A stretch of DNA of 19,006 nucleotides from Desulfobacterales bacterium (GTDB lineage: Bacteria; Desulfobacterota; Desulfobacteria; Desulfobacterales; Desulfobacteraceae), in the NCBI GenBank assembly GCA_022361315.1, contig JAKSBB010000887.1:1-19006 (forward strand). Direction: 5' to 3'. Below, piece after piece: positions 7,825 through 13,895 of this stretch. The position numbers and the translations under genes are program-made. The notes under the pieces were generated by a model. That model ran no database searches. It saw nothing but the letters and a program-made list of their open reading frames with translations, and was not told where the DNA came from. How positions within the stretch are numbered: the first letter of the stretch is position 1; each line of letters starts with the position of its first letter.

Positions 7825-8211
7825 ATGTCTGAAAAAACCATACTCGTTGTTGATGATGAAAAAACCATTCTGAACATGTTTGACCTGGCCTTCACCAAAA
7901 AAGGGTATATTGTCAGGTCTGCCCCCAGTGCGGAGGAGGCCCTTGATATACTTGCGGATGAAGAGATTCACGTGATGTTCCTGGATCTCAACCTGCCTGA
8001 GATGAACGGAATTGACCTGTGCCGCGCCATAAAAAAGAAAAGCCCCATGGCCATTCTTTACGCCCTCACCGGCTATGCCTCCCTGTTTGAATTGTCGGAC
8101 TGCCGGGATGCCGGATTCGACGACTATTTCAAAAAACCGGTGAGCATGGCTGATTTGCTGGATGCCGCTGAAACCGCCTTTGATAAACTTTCCAGATGGA
8201 AAAATGGATAA
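7825..8211 (+). CDS. Single-domain response regulator (CheY-like)
   Basis: A 128-residue stand-alone receiver domain with D10/D11, phosphoacceptor D54 in FLDLNLPEMNG, T82 and K104, so all catalytic residues are present. It has no output domain. It probably takes phosphate from the CheA encoded 34 bases upstream and acts by protein contact, or serves as a relay intermediate to the PAS/histidine protein encoded next. ATG 7825 has GAGGA at 7812–7816; an in-frame ATG at 7810 would add six residues but lacks a good ribosome site. Its 3' end overlaps the next gene by eight bases, so the two are translationally coupled. It differs from classic motility CheY in its surface helices, so I do not assign cheY. 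Confidence 0.9.
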   Translation: MSEKTILVVDDEKTILNMFDLAFTKKGYIVRSAPSAEEALDILADEEIHVMFLDLNLPEMNGIDLCRAIKKKSPMAILYALTGYASLFELSDCRDAGFDDYFKKPVSMADLLDAAETAFDKLSRWKNG

Positions 8212-8920
8212 CACCCTGAGAGAGTACACCAGGGAAGGACTCCTGGAAATCATCAACGCCCTTCCCCTGGCTGTTCTGGTCATTGACAAAGACCGGGCGG
8301 TCACCCTTGCCAACAAGGTGTCCCTGGAGTTCACCGCCAAGGATATGGATACCTTGATCGGTCTGGTGGCCGGTGAGGCCTTTTCCTGTGTCAACCATGA
8401 GAAAGACAGCCGGGGATGCGGGTTCAGTCCGGACTGTGCCAGATGCCGGTTCAAGGAGGCGTTGGCGGATACGCTGACCAACAGAACCCCGCATTTTATG
8501 ATTGAAACCACGAAAACCATTCTGGGCAGGGGGGAGCGGATTCTCAGGTTTTCCACAAAACCCCTGAAGCTTGCCGGTAAACAGGTGGCATTGATGTCCA
8601 TCCAGGATCTTACCGAAGAGCGCAATATGGAGCGTATCAGGCTGGAAAGAGAGAAACTGGCCGCCGTTTTGGAAACCACCGGCGGGGTCTGTCATGAATT
8701 GAGCCAGCCCCTTCAGGTGATCATGGGGTATTGCGAAATACTAGAGGAAAAAAACGGCCTGGACAAGGAAACCTCCAATGCCCTGATTGCCATTCACGAC
8801 GAAGTTAAAAAGCTCGCACGTTTGACCCACGACCTCACCAGCATCACCCGCTACGAAACAAAACCCTACCTGACATCCAAAATCCTGGATATTGAGAAAT
8901 CTTCTCTTAAAGACAATTAG
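8204..8920 (+). CDS. PAS + histidine phosphoacceptor protein without ATPase domain
   Basis: A 238-residue protein starting at ATG 8204, overlapping the response regulator by eight bases; its own ribosome site is weak, which suggests coupling. A PAS domain spans about 10–135. It contains four clustered cysteines, C62, C72, C78 and C81, a possible metal, Fe-S or disulfide sensor. A HisKA-type dimerisation helix follows with H164 in CHELSQPLQVIMGY. The protein ends about 74 residues later, with no N, G1, F or G2 box, and the downstream DNA holds hairpins and convergent ssb rather than a broken ATPase. It may be a phosphotransfer partner whose H164 exchanges phosphate with the neighbouring receivers, or a regulator of another kinase. 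A shortened kinase is the alternative. Confidence 0.85.
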   Translation: MDNTLREYTREGLLEIINALPLAVLVIDKDRAVTLANKVSLEFTAKDMDTLIGLVAGEAFSCVNHEKDSRGCGFSPDCARCRFKEALADTLTNRTPHFMIETTKTILGRGERILRFSTKPLKLAGKQVALMSIQDLTEERNMERIRLEREKLAAVLETTGGVCHELSQPLQVIMGYCEILEEKNGLDKETSNALIAIHDEVKKLARLTHDLTSITRYETKPYLTSKILDIEKSSLKDN

Positions 8921-8956
8921 AACCGAAAGATAGGTAGAGCGGTTTAAGATCAAGAG

Positions 8957-8976
8957 ATCGGTTTGGAAAAACCGGT
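8957..8976. other. Hairpin between the PAS-protein gene and ssb
   Basis: ATCGGTTT (8957–8964) and AAACCGGT (8969–8976) pair around a GGAA loop, with one G-T pair. No T tract follows, so it is probably an mRNA 3'-end structure rather than a terminator on its own. A copy of CGGTTT also lies just upstream at about 8940. Confidence 0.35.
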
Positions 8977-8993
8977 GATTGCGTATGATCAGA

Positions 8994-9019
8994 AGGGGAA
9001 CGGCTGCGGCCGCTCCCCT
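8994..9019. terminator. Terminator-like hairpin between convergent genes
   Basis: AGGGGA (8994–8999) pairs with TCCCCT (9014–9019) and CGGC (9001–9004) with GCCG (9009–9012) around a TGCG loop, with one A/C mismatch. On the + strand GTATTTTAT follows. On the - strand TCTGAT follows, which is a poorer tail. It lies between the convergent PAS-protein and ssb stops and may serve both. Confidence 0.55.
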
Positions 9020-9028
9020 GTATTTTAT

Positions 9029-9592
9029 CTAAAACGGAATATCGTCATCGGGGATGGCATCAGGCCCGCCGGTCATACCCGGATTGGTCTGCCCCTGGAA
9101 ATTGTTGGAATTGGGAGCCTGTCCGCCCTGGTTCTGCTGGTATCCGCCACCGCCACCCTGGCCGTATCCACCGCCCTGGTTCTGCTGATAGCCGCCGCCA
9201 CCCTGATTCTGGTATCCACCGCCCTGGTTCTGATAACCGCCGCCACCACCCTGGTTGTCTCCCCTTCCGCCGAGAAACTGGAAGTTGTTGACAACAATCT
9301 CTGTGATGTAATGGGTTTGACCGTCTTTCTCATAGTTCCGGGTCTGGAGTCTGCCTTCGATATAGATGGAGCTTCCTTTGGACAGATATTTTTCGCAGAC
9401 TTCGGCCTGTTTACCGAAAACGACGATTCTGTGCCATTCGGTTTTCTCCTGGCGTTCCCCGGTGTTTCTGTCTGTCCACTGTTCGCTGGTGGCAATGGAG
9501 AAATTCACCACCGCTGTCCCCTGCTGGGAATAGCGGATCTCGGGATCCCGTCCGAGGTTGCCGATGAGCATGACCTTGTTCAAACCTGCCAT
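9029..9592 (-). CDS. ssb: Single-stranded DNA-binding protein
   Basis: A 187-residue SSB. The OB fold occupies about 1–108, with [10 protein letters not shown], aromatic residues W39 and W54 and F60 for base stacking, and the SIYIEGRL strand. The linker (about 110–158) is almost pure Gly/Gln/Tyr/Asn. The C-terminus ends in DDDIPF, the acidic tip that recruits replication and repair partners. It forms a tetramer coating ssDNA in replication, recombination and repair. The ATG at 9592–9590 (- strand) has AGGAG at 9602–9606. It stands alone here, divergent from the trmB-type gene and convergent with the signalling operon, with its own promoter at 9643–9672. Confidence 0.97.
   Translation of the reverse strand: MAGLNKVMLIGNLGRDPEIRYSQQGTAVVNFSIATSEQWTDRNTGERQEKTEWHRIVVFGKQAEVCEKYLSKGSSIYIEGRLQTRNYEKDGQTHYITEIVVNNFQFLGGRGDNQGGGGGYQNQGGGYQNQGGGGYQQNQGGGYGQGGGGGYQQNQGGQAPNSNNFQGQTNPGMTGGPDAIPDDDIPF
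9119..9261 (-). repeat. Internal repeats encoding the SSB Gly/Gln-rich linker
   Basis: The linker contains repeated units of the form YQNQGGG or YQQNQGGG. At DNA level an identical 20-base stretch occurs at 9165–9184 and 9213–9232, a 48-base (16-codon) period. Such repeats let the linker length vary by slippage or recombination. Confidence 0.75.
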
Positions 9593-9642
9593 TATTTTAT
9601 ACTCCTAGTTATTCGGGTTGCTATAATAATAATTAATGAAGA

Positions 9643-9672
9643 ACTATGCGCACAGGCGGGCCAAATTGTCAA
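9643..9672 (-). promoter_or_regulatory. Candidate ssb promoter
   Basis: Read on the - strand: a perfect TTGACA (9672–9667), an 18-base spacer, and CATAGT (9648–9643). A start near 9636 leaves a leader of about 44 bases before the ssb ATG. Confidence 0.55.
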
Positions 9673-9761
9673 TCCCGGTGAAAGAACCCGCTCAGGACAT
9701 CCGGCCAGAATTTCAAACCATTAGAATGGCTTAGGGGATGGCATTAATTCCTTTCGCAGGC

Positions 9762-9790
9762 TTGACAAATCCACGGAATTTTCTTATGTT
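9762..9790 (+). promoter_or_regulatory. Promoter of the TrmB-type regulator gene
   Basis: A perfect TTGACA (9762–9767), a 17-base spacer and TATGTT (9785–9790). The expected start is near 9797, about 30 bases before the ATG at 9827. The -10 and start point overlap the inverted repeat at 9788–9807, so this promoter is likely repressible. Confidence 0.65.
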
Positions 9791-9807
9791 GCTATTTAAG
9801 TAGCAAC
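9788..9807 (+). promoter_or_regulatory. Perfect inverted repeat, probable operator of the TrmB-type regulator
   Basis: GTTGCTA (9788–9794) and TAGCAAC (9801–9807) are exact reverse complements around a six-base TTTAAG centre. The repeat overlaps the -10 and the expected transcription start, the usual place for an autorepressor site. The 8-base half site GTTGCTAT recurs at 9617–9624 in the ssb leader. Confidence 0.6.
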
Positions 9808-9826
9808 AATCAAACAAGGCTGTTAT

Positions 9827-10615
9827 ATGGACAATAGATCAGGACTAACAAACCTGGGTTTCTCCCAATACGAGGCCTCCTGCTATATGGCCCTGGTGAG
9901 CAATCATCCGGTAAACGGCTCCCAGCTGAGCAAAATATCAGGCATTGCCAGGTCCAGGATTTATGACGTACTCCGAAACCTGATTGCCAAGGGATTTGTC
10001 ATTGAGGTCCAGGCCGGCCAATATGCCCCCCTGCCGTCGGATGAACTGATCCGCAGATTGCGGCGGGAATTTGAATCCAGCATTGATGCTGTAGAGAAAG
10101 AAATCGTAAAGGCATCCCAGAAAGAAGATTTTGAATATGTATGGACCCTCACCGGTTACGACAACGTTATGGCCAAGGCCAAGGACATGATCGGGGCGGC
10201 AAAGGAAGAGGTTTATGTCCGTCTGTTCCCCGAAGCGGACCGGCGGCTCTCAAAATCCCTGGAAGCAGCCGAGAAGCGTGGGGTGTCCATCCGTTATATT
10301 GCCATGGGGGATGTAGCGGAACGGTTCGACATCCAGGTCACCCATCCGGACAAAGACGACCTCATTGCTAAAATCGGGGGGCGGTCCTTTGATATCATCA
10401 CGGACCGCAAGGAGGCCCTGGTGGGCATCTTTGAAGAGGGGAACGAAGACGCGTCTCCCATCAACTGGACCCGGAACCAGTGGTTCATCATTGCCAACCG
10501 GGACAGTCTCCGGCACGATTTCTACCATTGTTTTCTGGAGAAAACCCTGGACCGGAGGGAAGACCTGACCGAGAGAGAAGAACGCATATATCAACTTATA
10601 AAACAGGATAATTAG
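9827..10615 (+). CDS. TrmB-family transcriptional regulator
   Basis: A 262-residue protein. Residues 7–65 form the TrmB-type winged helix (LTNLGFSQYEASCYMAL, then SQLSKISGIARSRIYDVLRNL), where the last helix would read DNA. A predicted coiled coil follows (about 72–100). The C-terminal part (about 105–235) is the TrmB effector or PLD-like region (ARAKDMI-type helix, EEVYVRLFP). The family is best known for sugar and metabolic control in archaea; bacterial members vary. ATG 9827 has AAGG seven bases upstream. The inverted repeat over its own promoter suggests autoregulation. It is 46 bases upstream of the aminotransferase gene and probably controls it. The effector molecule cannot be told from the sequence. 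Confidence 0.85.
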   Translation: MDNRSGLTNLGFSQYEASCYMALVSNHPVNGSQLSKISGIARSRIYDVLRNLIAKGFVIEVQAGQYAPLPSDELIRRLRREFESSIDAVEKEIVKASQKEDFEYVWTLTGYDNVMAKAKDMIGAAKEEVYVRLFPEADRRLSKSLEAAEKRGVSIRYIAMGDVAERFDIQVTHPDKDDLIAKIGGRSFDIITDRKEALVGIFEEGNEDASPINWTRNQWFIIANRDSLRHDFYHCFLEKTLDRREDLTEREERIYQLIKQDN

Positions 10616-10618
10616 ACA

Positions 10619-10643
10619 CGGATATTTCTTAAGGAAATATCCG
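10619..10643 (+). other. Strong hairpin between the regulator and aminotransferase genes
   Basis: CGGATATTTC (10619–10628) and GAAATATCCG (10634–10643) are exact reverse complements around TTAAG. The stem ends four bases before the AAAGGAGGTGA ribosome site (10648–10658). No T tract follows. It may protect or tune the downstream mRNA, or be a second protein-binding palindrome. Its sequence is unlike that of the operator at 9788. Confidence 0.55.
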
Positions 10644-10661
10644 GATTAAAGGAGGTGAGCC

Positions 10662-11942
10662 ATGACCAGCATGAGAAAAATTCACTTTTTTGACGGGTTC
10701 TCCAATGAGAGCGACAATACCATCTTCAATCTGGAAGAGGATTACGGTGCCCATCATTACGAGCGGATCAAACTGGTGGTCCGGCACGCCAAAGGCTGCT
10801 GGCTCACCGATGACAAGGGGGATAAATACCTGGACTGCCTGGCCGCATATTCCGCAGCCAACCCCGGCCACCATCACCCCACCATCACCAACGCGGTCAT
10901 GGACGCCCTGATGGGCAACTATGCCTCTGTGCTCTCTAATGTGGTCTTTACCGACCCTCTGGGGATTTTTCTTTCCGAAGCGGCAAAGTTCGCCCCCCAG
11001 ATGGCCCCGAGATTCGGTAATTACGGCAACAAGGTGCTTCCCAAGAACGGCGGGGTGGAATCCGTTGAAACCGCTATTAAAGCCATGCGGTATTACGGGT
11101 TCAAACAGAAGAACATTCCGGACGGCCGGCAGGAGATCATCGTTTTCAATAACAACTTCCACGGCAGAACCATCTCCGTGGTCTCCTTCTCCTCAAGCAA
11201 AAAGTACAACGAAGGGTTCGGCCCCCTGACCCCGGGATTCGTCTCCGTGCCTTTCGGCGATCTGGATGCTGTTGAAAAGGCCATCACCCCGAACACCTGC
11301 GGTATTCTGGTGGAGCCCCTCCAGGGAGAAGGGGGCATGCTGATTCCGCCTAAGGGATTCCTCAAAGGGCTGCGCAAACTCTCCGACGACAATGATATGC
11401 TTCTTGTCTGCGATGAGATCCAGGTGGGCATGGGCAGAACAGGTAAACGTTTCTGCTTTGAACACGAGGGCATCGTTCCCGACGGTGTGATCCTGGGCAA
11501 GGCCCTCTCCGGTGGTCTGGTACCCCTGTCGGTGTTCATCACCAATGCCAAGCTGATGGACATGATATTCTCCAAAGGCTCGGACGGCTCCACCTTTGGC
11601 GGCTTCCCCCTGGCCTGTGTGGCCGGCACCGCTTCCCTTAAGGTTTTTGAAGAGGAGAAACTGGCGGAGCAGTCCGCTGAAAAAGGCAAAATACTGAAGG
11701 CCAGGATTGAGGAAATCGGCAAACGGTCTCCCTATGTGAAGGAAGTCAGAGGCCTTGGCCTTTTCATCGGTATTGAAGTTAAGGACGGAAATGCAATGGA
11801 ATTCTGCCACAAGCTGTTGAAGCTGGGCCTGGTGGTTAACGACAGTCACGGCCATACCATCCGGATTTCCCCGCCCCTGGTCATCAATGAGGCGGAGATG
11901 GACTTCATGGTGGCGCAGTTGGAGAAGGTATTGGTCCCTTAA
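10662..11942 (+). CDS. Class III aminotransferase, ornithine-aminotransferase-like
   Basis: A 426-residue PLP enzyme of aminotransferase class III. The opening LEEDYGAHHYERIKLVV and YLDCLAAYSAANPGHHHP match ornithine-oxo-acid aminotransferases closely. Active-site features visible are NNFHGRT (164–170), VEPLQGEGG (217–225), D251 and Q254 in CDEIQVGMGRTG, and the PLP lysine K280 in LGKALSGG. In ornithine aminotransferase the delta-amino group passes to 2-oxoglutarate, giving glutamate semialdehyde; a related omega-amino substrate such as lysine or a diamine cannot be excluded. The ATG has a near-complete Shine-Dalgarno (10648–10658). It probably shares a transcript with the TrmB-type regulator upstream. 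Specificity is inferred from similarity, so I leave the symbol blank (rocD is the closest). Confidence 0.85.
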   Translation: MTSMRKIHFFDGFSNESDNTIFNLEEDYGAHHYERIKLVVRHAKGCWLTDDKGDKYLDCLAAYSAANPGHHHPTITNAVMDALMGNYASVLSNVVFTDPLGIFLSEAAKFAPQMAPRFGNYGNKVLPKNGGVESVETAIKAMRYYGFKQKNIPDGRQEIIVFNNNFHGRTISVVSFSSSKKYNEGFGPLTPGFVSVPFGDLDAVEKAITPNTCGILVEPLQGEGGMLIPPKGFLKGLRKLSDDNDMLLVCDEIQVGMGRTGKRFCFEHEGIVPDGVILGKALSGGLVPLSVFITNAKLMDMIFSKGSDGSTFGGFPLACVAGTASLKVFEEEKLAEQSAEKGKILKARIEEIGKRSPYVKEVRGLGLFIGIEVKDGNAMEFCHKLLKLGLVVNDSHGHTIRISPPLVINEAEMDFMVAQLEKVLVP

Positions 11943-11961
11943 AAGAACAGCGCGTGATAAT

Positions 11962-11996
11962 AACGGCCCGGACATGAACAATGCCCGGGCCGTTTT
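11962..11996. terminator. Intrinsic terminator, probably bidirectional
   Basis: AACGGCCCGG (11962–11971) pairs with CCGGGCCGTT (11985–11994), a 10-bp stem, followed on the + strand by TTTT (11993–11996). It ends the aminotransferase transcript. On the - strand the stem is followed by ATTATC after the terminal TT, so it may also end the convergent VOC operon. Confidence 0.85.
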
Positions 11997-12011
11997 ATGT
12001 CTATTGTAACA

Positions 12012-12458
12012 TTATTTGTCCCAGGACTGAATTTCGATGATATTCCCCTCGGGATCCTTAAAGTAAATAAAGACCAGGGTGCCGATTCCCGGTACCTCTT
12101 TTTCCGTCACTTTGCCCATGGGCTGCCCCCCGTGTGTCAAAGCCTTTTCATAAGTGCTGCGTACATCATCCACCTCAAAGGCAATATGGGTAAACCCCTG
12201 ATGGTTGGCCATCGTGTTTTCGGTATCCACCATTTTTTCGTAGGTGAAAATTTCCAGGGTCGGGCCGTCGTCCCCGTACCCCGGGAGGATGAGATGCGCC
12301 CCTTTGAGGCGGGCATCGGTCAGACCGGTGGCCCGGTCCAGCCAGTCACCTGAATAATCCCGTTCCGGTGTTTTGATGCGGCATTCGAATACCTTGCAAT
12401 AAAAATTTGCCAGGGTTTTCCAGTTTCTGGCCGCAATATTTGTGTGTACGTATTTCAT
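12012..12458 (-). CDS. VOC-superfamily protein, glyoxalase I-like
   Basis: Read from ATG 12458 (- strand) this is a 148-residue vicinal-oxygen-chelate protein. The start MKYVHTNI fits the family and has GGA about eight bases upstream; an ATG five codons earlier sits directly on the AAAGG and is less likely. Four possible metal ligands are in the expected places: H5, E69 (TLEIF), H91 (GFTHIAFEV) and E142 (NIIEIQ). Glyoxalase I acts on the methylglyoxal-glutathione adduct, but many VOC proteins do other chemistry, so the substrate is open. It is the last gene of a three-gene - strand operon, 27 bases after the MBL-fold gene. Confidence 0.82.
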   Translation of the reverse strand: MKYVHTNIAARNWKTLANFYCKVFECRIKTPERDYSGDWLDRATGLTDARLKGAHLILPGYGDDGPTLEIFTYEKMVDTENTMANHQGFTHIAFEVDDVRSTYEKALTHGGQPMGKVTEKEVPGIGTLVFIYFKDPEGNIIEIQSWDK

Positions 12459-12485
12459 GGTCGGTTTCCGCATCCTTTGTTTCTG

Positions 12486-13238
12486 TTAGAAGGTGAGTAT
12501 TTCCCCTTCTGCCGGGATGATTAATTTTTCATCGCTGATGCCGGCTGCGTCTGCCAGTGCCCGGATGTCGTCCCGGGTGACGGTGGCATGATCCAGGGCC
12601 TCCATGTGGATGGCCACCACCCGGGATTCGGGCGCCAGCCGGCAGATATCGATTACCATCCTGCCGTCCATGACAATGGGGCCGCTGTCTTCCAGGACGG
12701 CCCCGCAGCCATGGGGAAGAATAATGTCCGGCTGTTCATTCCGGATCAGTGATTTTACATCCTCACTGAGGATGGTATCTCCTGGCCAGTAAAGTACCGG
12801 TTCTTCATCAGCCCGGATAAGGAAACCGGATACCGGTCCCAGAATATCCTGCCATTTTTTATTTCCGGCATGGATTCCCGTCGTCTTGGAAATACGTATT
12901 CCCTCCCAGACGATTCTCTCTTCTATGGCCTCTACATCGGTGACACCGTCCTGCCGGATCTGGTCTGAAAACTCAGGCGGGCAGAAAACAGGGATATCCT
13001 TGGGCAGAAGTTCCCTTGCACCGTTGTCAAAGTGGTCCTGATGGACATGGGACACCAGCACCATATCCACCCCTGAAAGCACCTCCTCCGCTGGCATCGG
13101 CAGTTCCACCACCGGATTCCTCTCGTTGCCTGCAAAGGATTCAATGCCGTGTCTGGGCAGCAGCATGGGATCGGTCAGGATGGTTTTCCCGGCCAGGGTT
13201 ATTTTCATGGTGGCGTTTCTGATGAGCTGGATTTTCAA
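12486..13238 (-). CDS. MBL-fold metal-dependent hydrolase
   Basis: A 250-residue metallo-beta-lactamase-fold protein of the short UlaG-like type. The start is TTG at 13238–13236, with GAGGAG about seven bases upstream; an ATG ten codons in lacks a ribosome site, and the protein MKIQLIRNATMKI fits the family from the TTG. Metal-binding residues are H64, H66, D68 and H69 in SHVHQDHFD, then H123, D154 in WPGDT and a late histidine (H211 or H217). The family hydrolyses diverse phosphoesters, lactones and thioesters; no substrate can be assigned. It lies 36 bases after the DUF2284 gene and 27 before the VOC gene. Confidence 0.85.
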   Translation of the reverse strand: MKIQLIRNATMKITLAGKTILTDPMLLPRHGIESFAGNERNPVVELPMPAEEVLSGVDMVLVSHVHQDHFDNGARELLPKDIPVFCPPEFSDQIRQDGVTDVEAIEERIVWEGIRISKTTGIHAGNKKWQDILGPVSGFLIRADEEPVLYWPGDTILSEDVKSLIRNEQPDIILPHGCGAVLEDSGPIVMDGRMVIDICRLAPESRVVAIHMEALDHATVTRDDIRALADAAGISDEKLIIPAEGEILTF

Positions 13239-13274
13239 GGGTTTCTCCTCTGTCGTTGGGGAATTTGTATCAGA

Positions 13275-13772
13275 TCAGTCAATACAGACAAATCCATACC
13301 GGTTCTGGGTTTCGTCCTTATCCTTCAGCGGATAGCAGGGCAGATCAAAACGGGCCGCCGTCCGGTACACATCAATCCCGAATATAGCCTCGCAGGGCCG
13401 TACTTTCAAGGGCTGGACGCAGGCTTTACCGTCGTCAACAGCGCAGGATTTGCACAGGTTGCAGTAGCGGATGGCAAAGGCCAGGTGGTGGCCGTCCAGA
13501 AAGGCCCGGCGCTCTATCTCAAGGGCGGCCCGGCTCACATCCCGCCCGGTATGGCCGTGAATCATCAGGATGGTGTTGTAGGCCTTTACCATGGCCATCC
13601 GGTCGGCTGGTGCCGTGTCCCGTTTCTGACACTTGTAACTTGTATTGTCGTGGTTCTCGCAGCCCCAGTGGCATTTGAGCAGGGTGCGGATGTCAAAGAC
13701 AATGTCATCCGGGGATAAAAGCAGCGCGTTGACCATGCCCATCTCTTTTGCCAAGTCTACATATGTGTCCAT
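13275..13772 (-). CDS. DUF2284 cysteine-rich predicted metal-binding protein
   Basis: Read from ATG 13772 (- strand, AGGAGGAG directly upstream) this is a 165-residue protein with ten cysteines. The pattern C34, C38, C48, then C104, C107, C110, C118 and C127 (YCNLCKSCAVDDGKAC, RPCEAIFGIDV), with C146 and C163, matches DUF2284. Such a set could hold an Fe-S cluster or zinc; the function of the family is unknown. An ATG six codons earlier (13790) has no ribosome site. It is the first gene of the - strand operon, transcribed away from the LysR-type gene, whose promoter interleaves with its own. Regulation by that LysR protein is likely. Confidence 0.82.
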   Translation of the reverse strand: MDTYVDLAKEMGMVNALLLSPDDIVFDIRTLLKCHWGCENHDNTSYKCQKRDTAPADRMAMVKAYNTILMIHGHTGRDVSRAALEIERRAFLDGHHLAFAIRYCNLCKSCAVDDGKACVQPLKVRPCEAIFGIDVYRTAARFDLPCYPLKDKDETQNRYGFVCID

Positions 13773-13802
13773 CTCTCCTCCTCGATTCAATTCGGTTCCG
13801 GT

Positions 13803-13825
13803 GTGATTTCCCGTTGAATTATCAC
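13803..13825. promoter_or_regulatory. Candidate LysR operator in the divergent promoter region
   Basis: GTGAT (13803–13807) and ATCAC (13821–13825) form an inverted repeat with a 13-base spacer. A second pair, ATTCAA (13785–13790) and TTGAAT (13814–13819), is also present. Both overlap the two divergent promoters, where a LysR-type regulator would bind. Which one is used cannot be told. Confidence 0.3.
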
Positions 13826-13842
13826 CCCTTACCCTTTATTGT
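13814..13842 (+). promoter_or_regulatory. Candidate promoter of the LysR-type gene
   Basis: TTGAAT (13814–13819), a 17-base spacer and TATTGT (13837–13842). Each hexamer matches consensus at four of six bases. It interleaves with the - strand promoter. Confidence 0.45.
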
Positions 13843-13845
13843 CTA
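13818..13845 (-). promoter_or_regulatory. Candidate promoter of the DUF2284-MBL-VOC operon
   Basis: On the - strand: TAGACA (13845–13840), a 16-base spacer and GATAAT (13823–13818), each matching five of six consensus bases. The leader would be about 40 bases. It is interleaved with the LysR promoter. Confidence 0.55.
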
Positions 13846-13895
13846 TGGGCATAAACGGGACGCAGTGTTCCAAAAATCCGAACGCCGGAGATAAG

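Noticed and set aside
6108..7898. A 596-codon open frame on the - strand, antisense to cheA
   Set aside because: It has no recognisable domain and lies opposite a fully conserved CheA; long antisense frames are expected from codon bias in GC-rich genes.
8204..8920. PAS/histidine protein as a frameshifted pseudogene
   Set aside because: No ATPase-domain fragment is present in any frame before the convergent ssb gene, and the reading frame and coupling to the receiver gene are intact.
8963..9724. A 253-codon + strand frame opposite ssb
   Set aside because: Its low-complexity Val/Ala/Leu run is the mirror of the SSB Gly/Gln linker codons; ssb on the - strand has a full OB fold and acidic tip.
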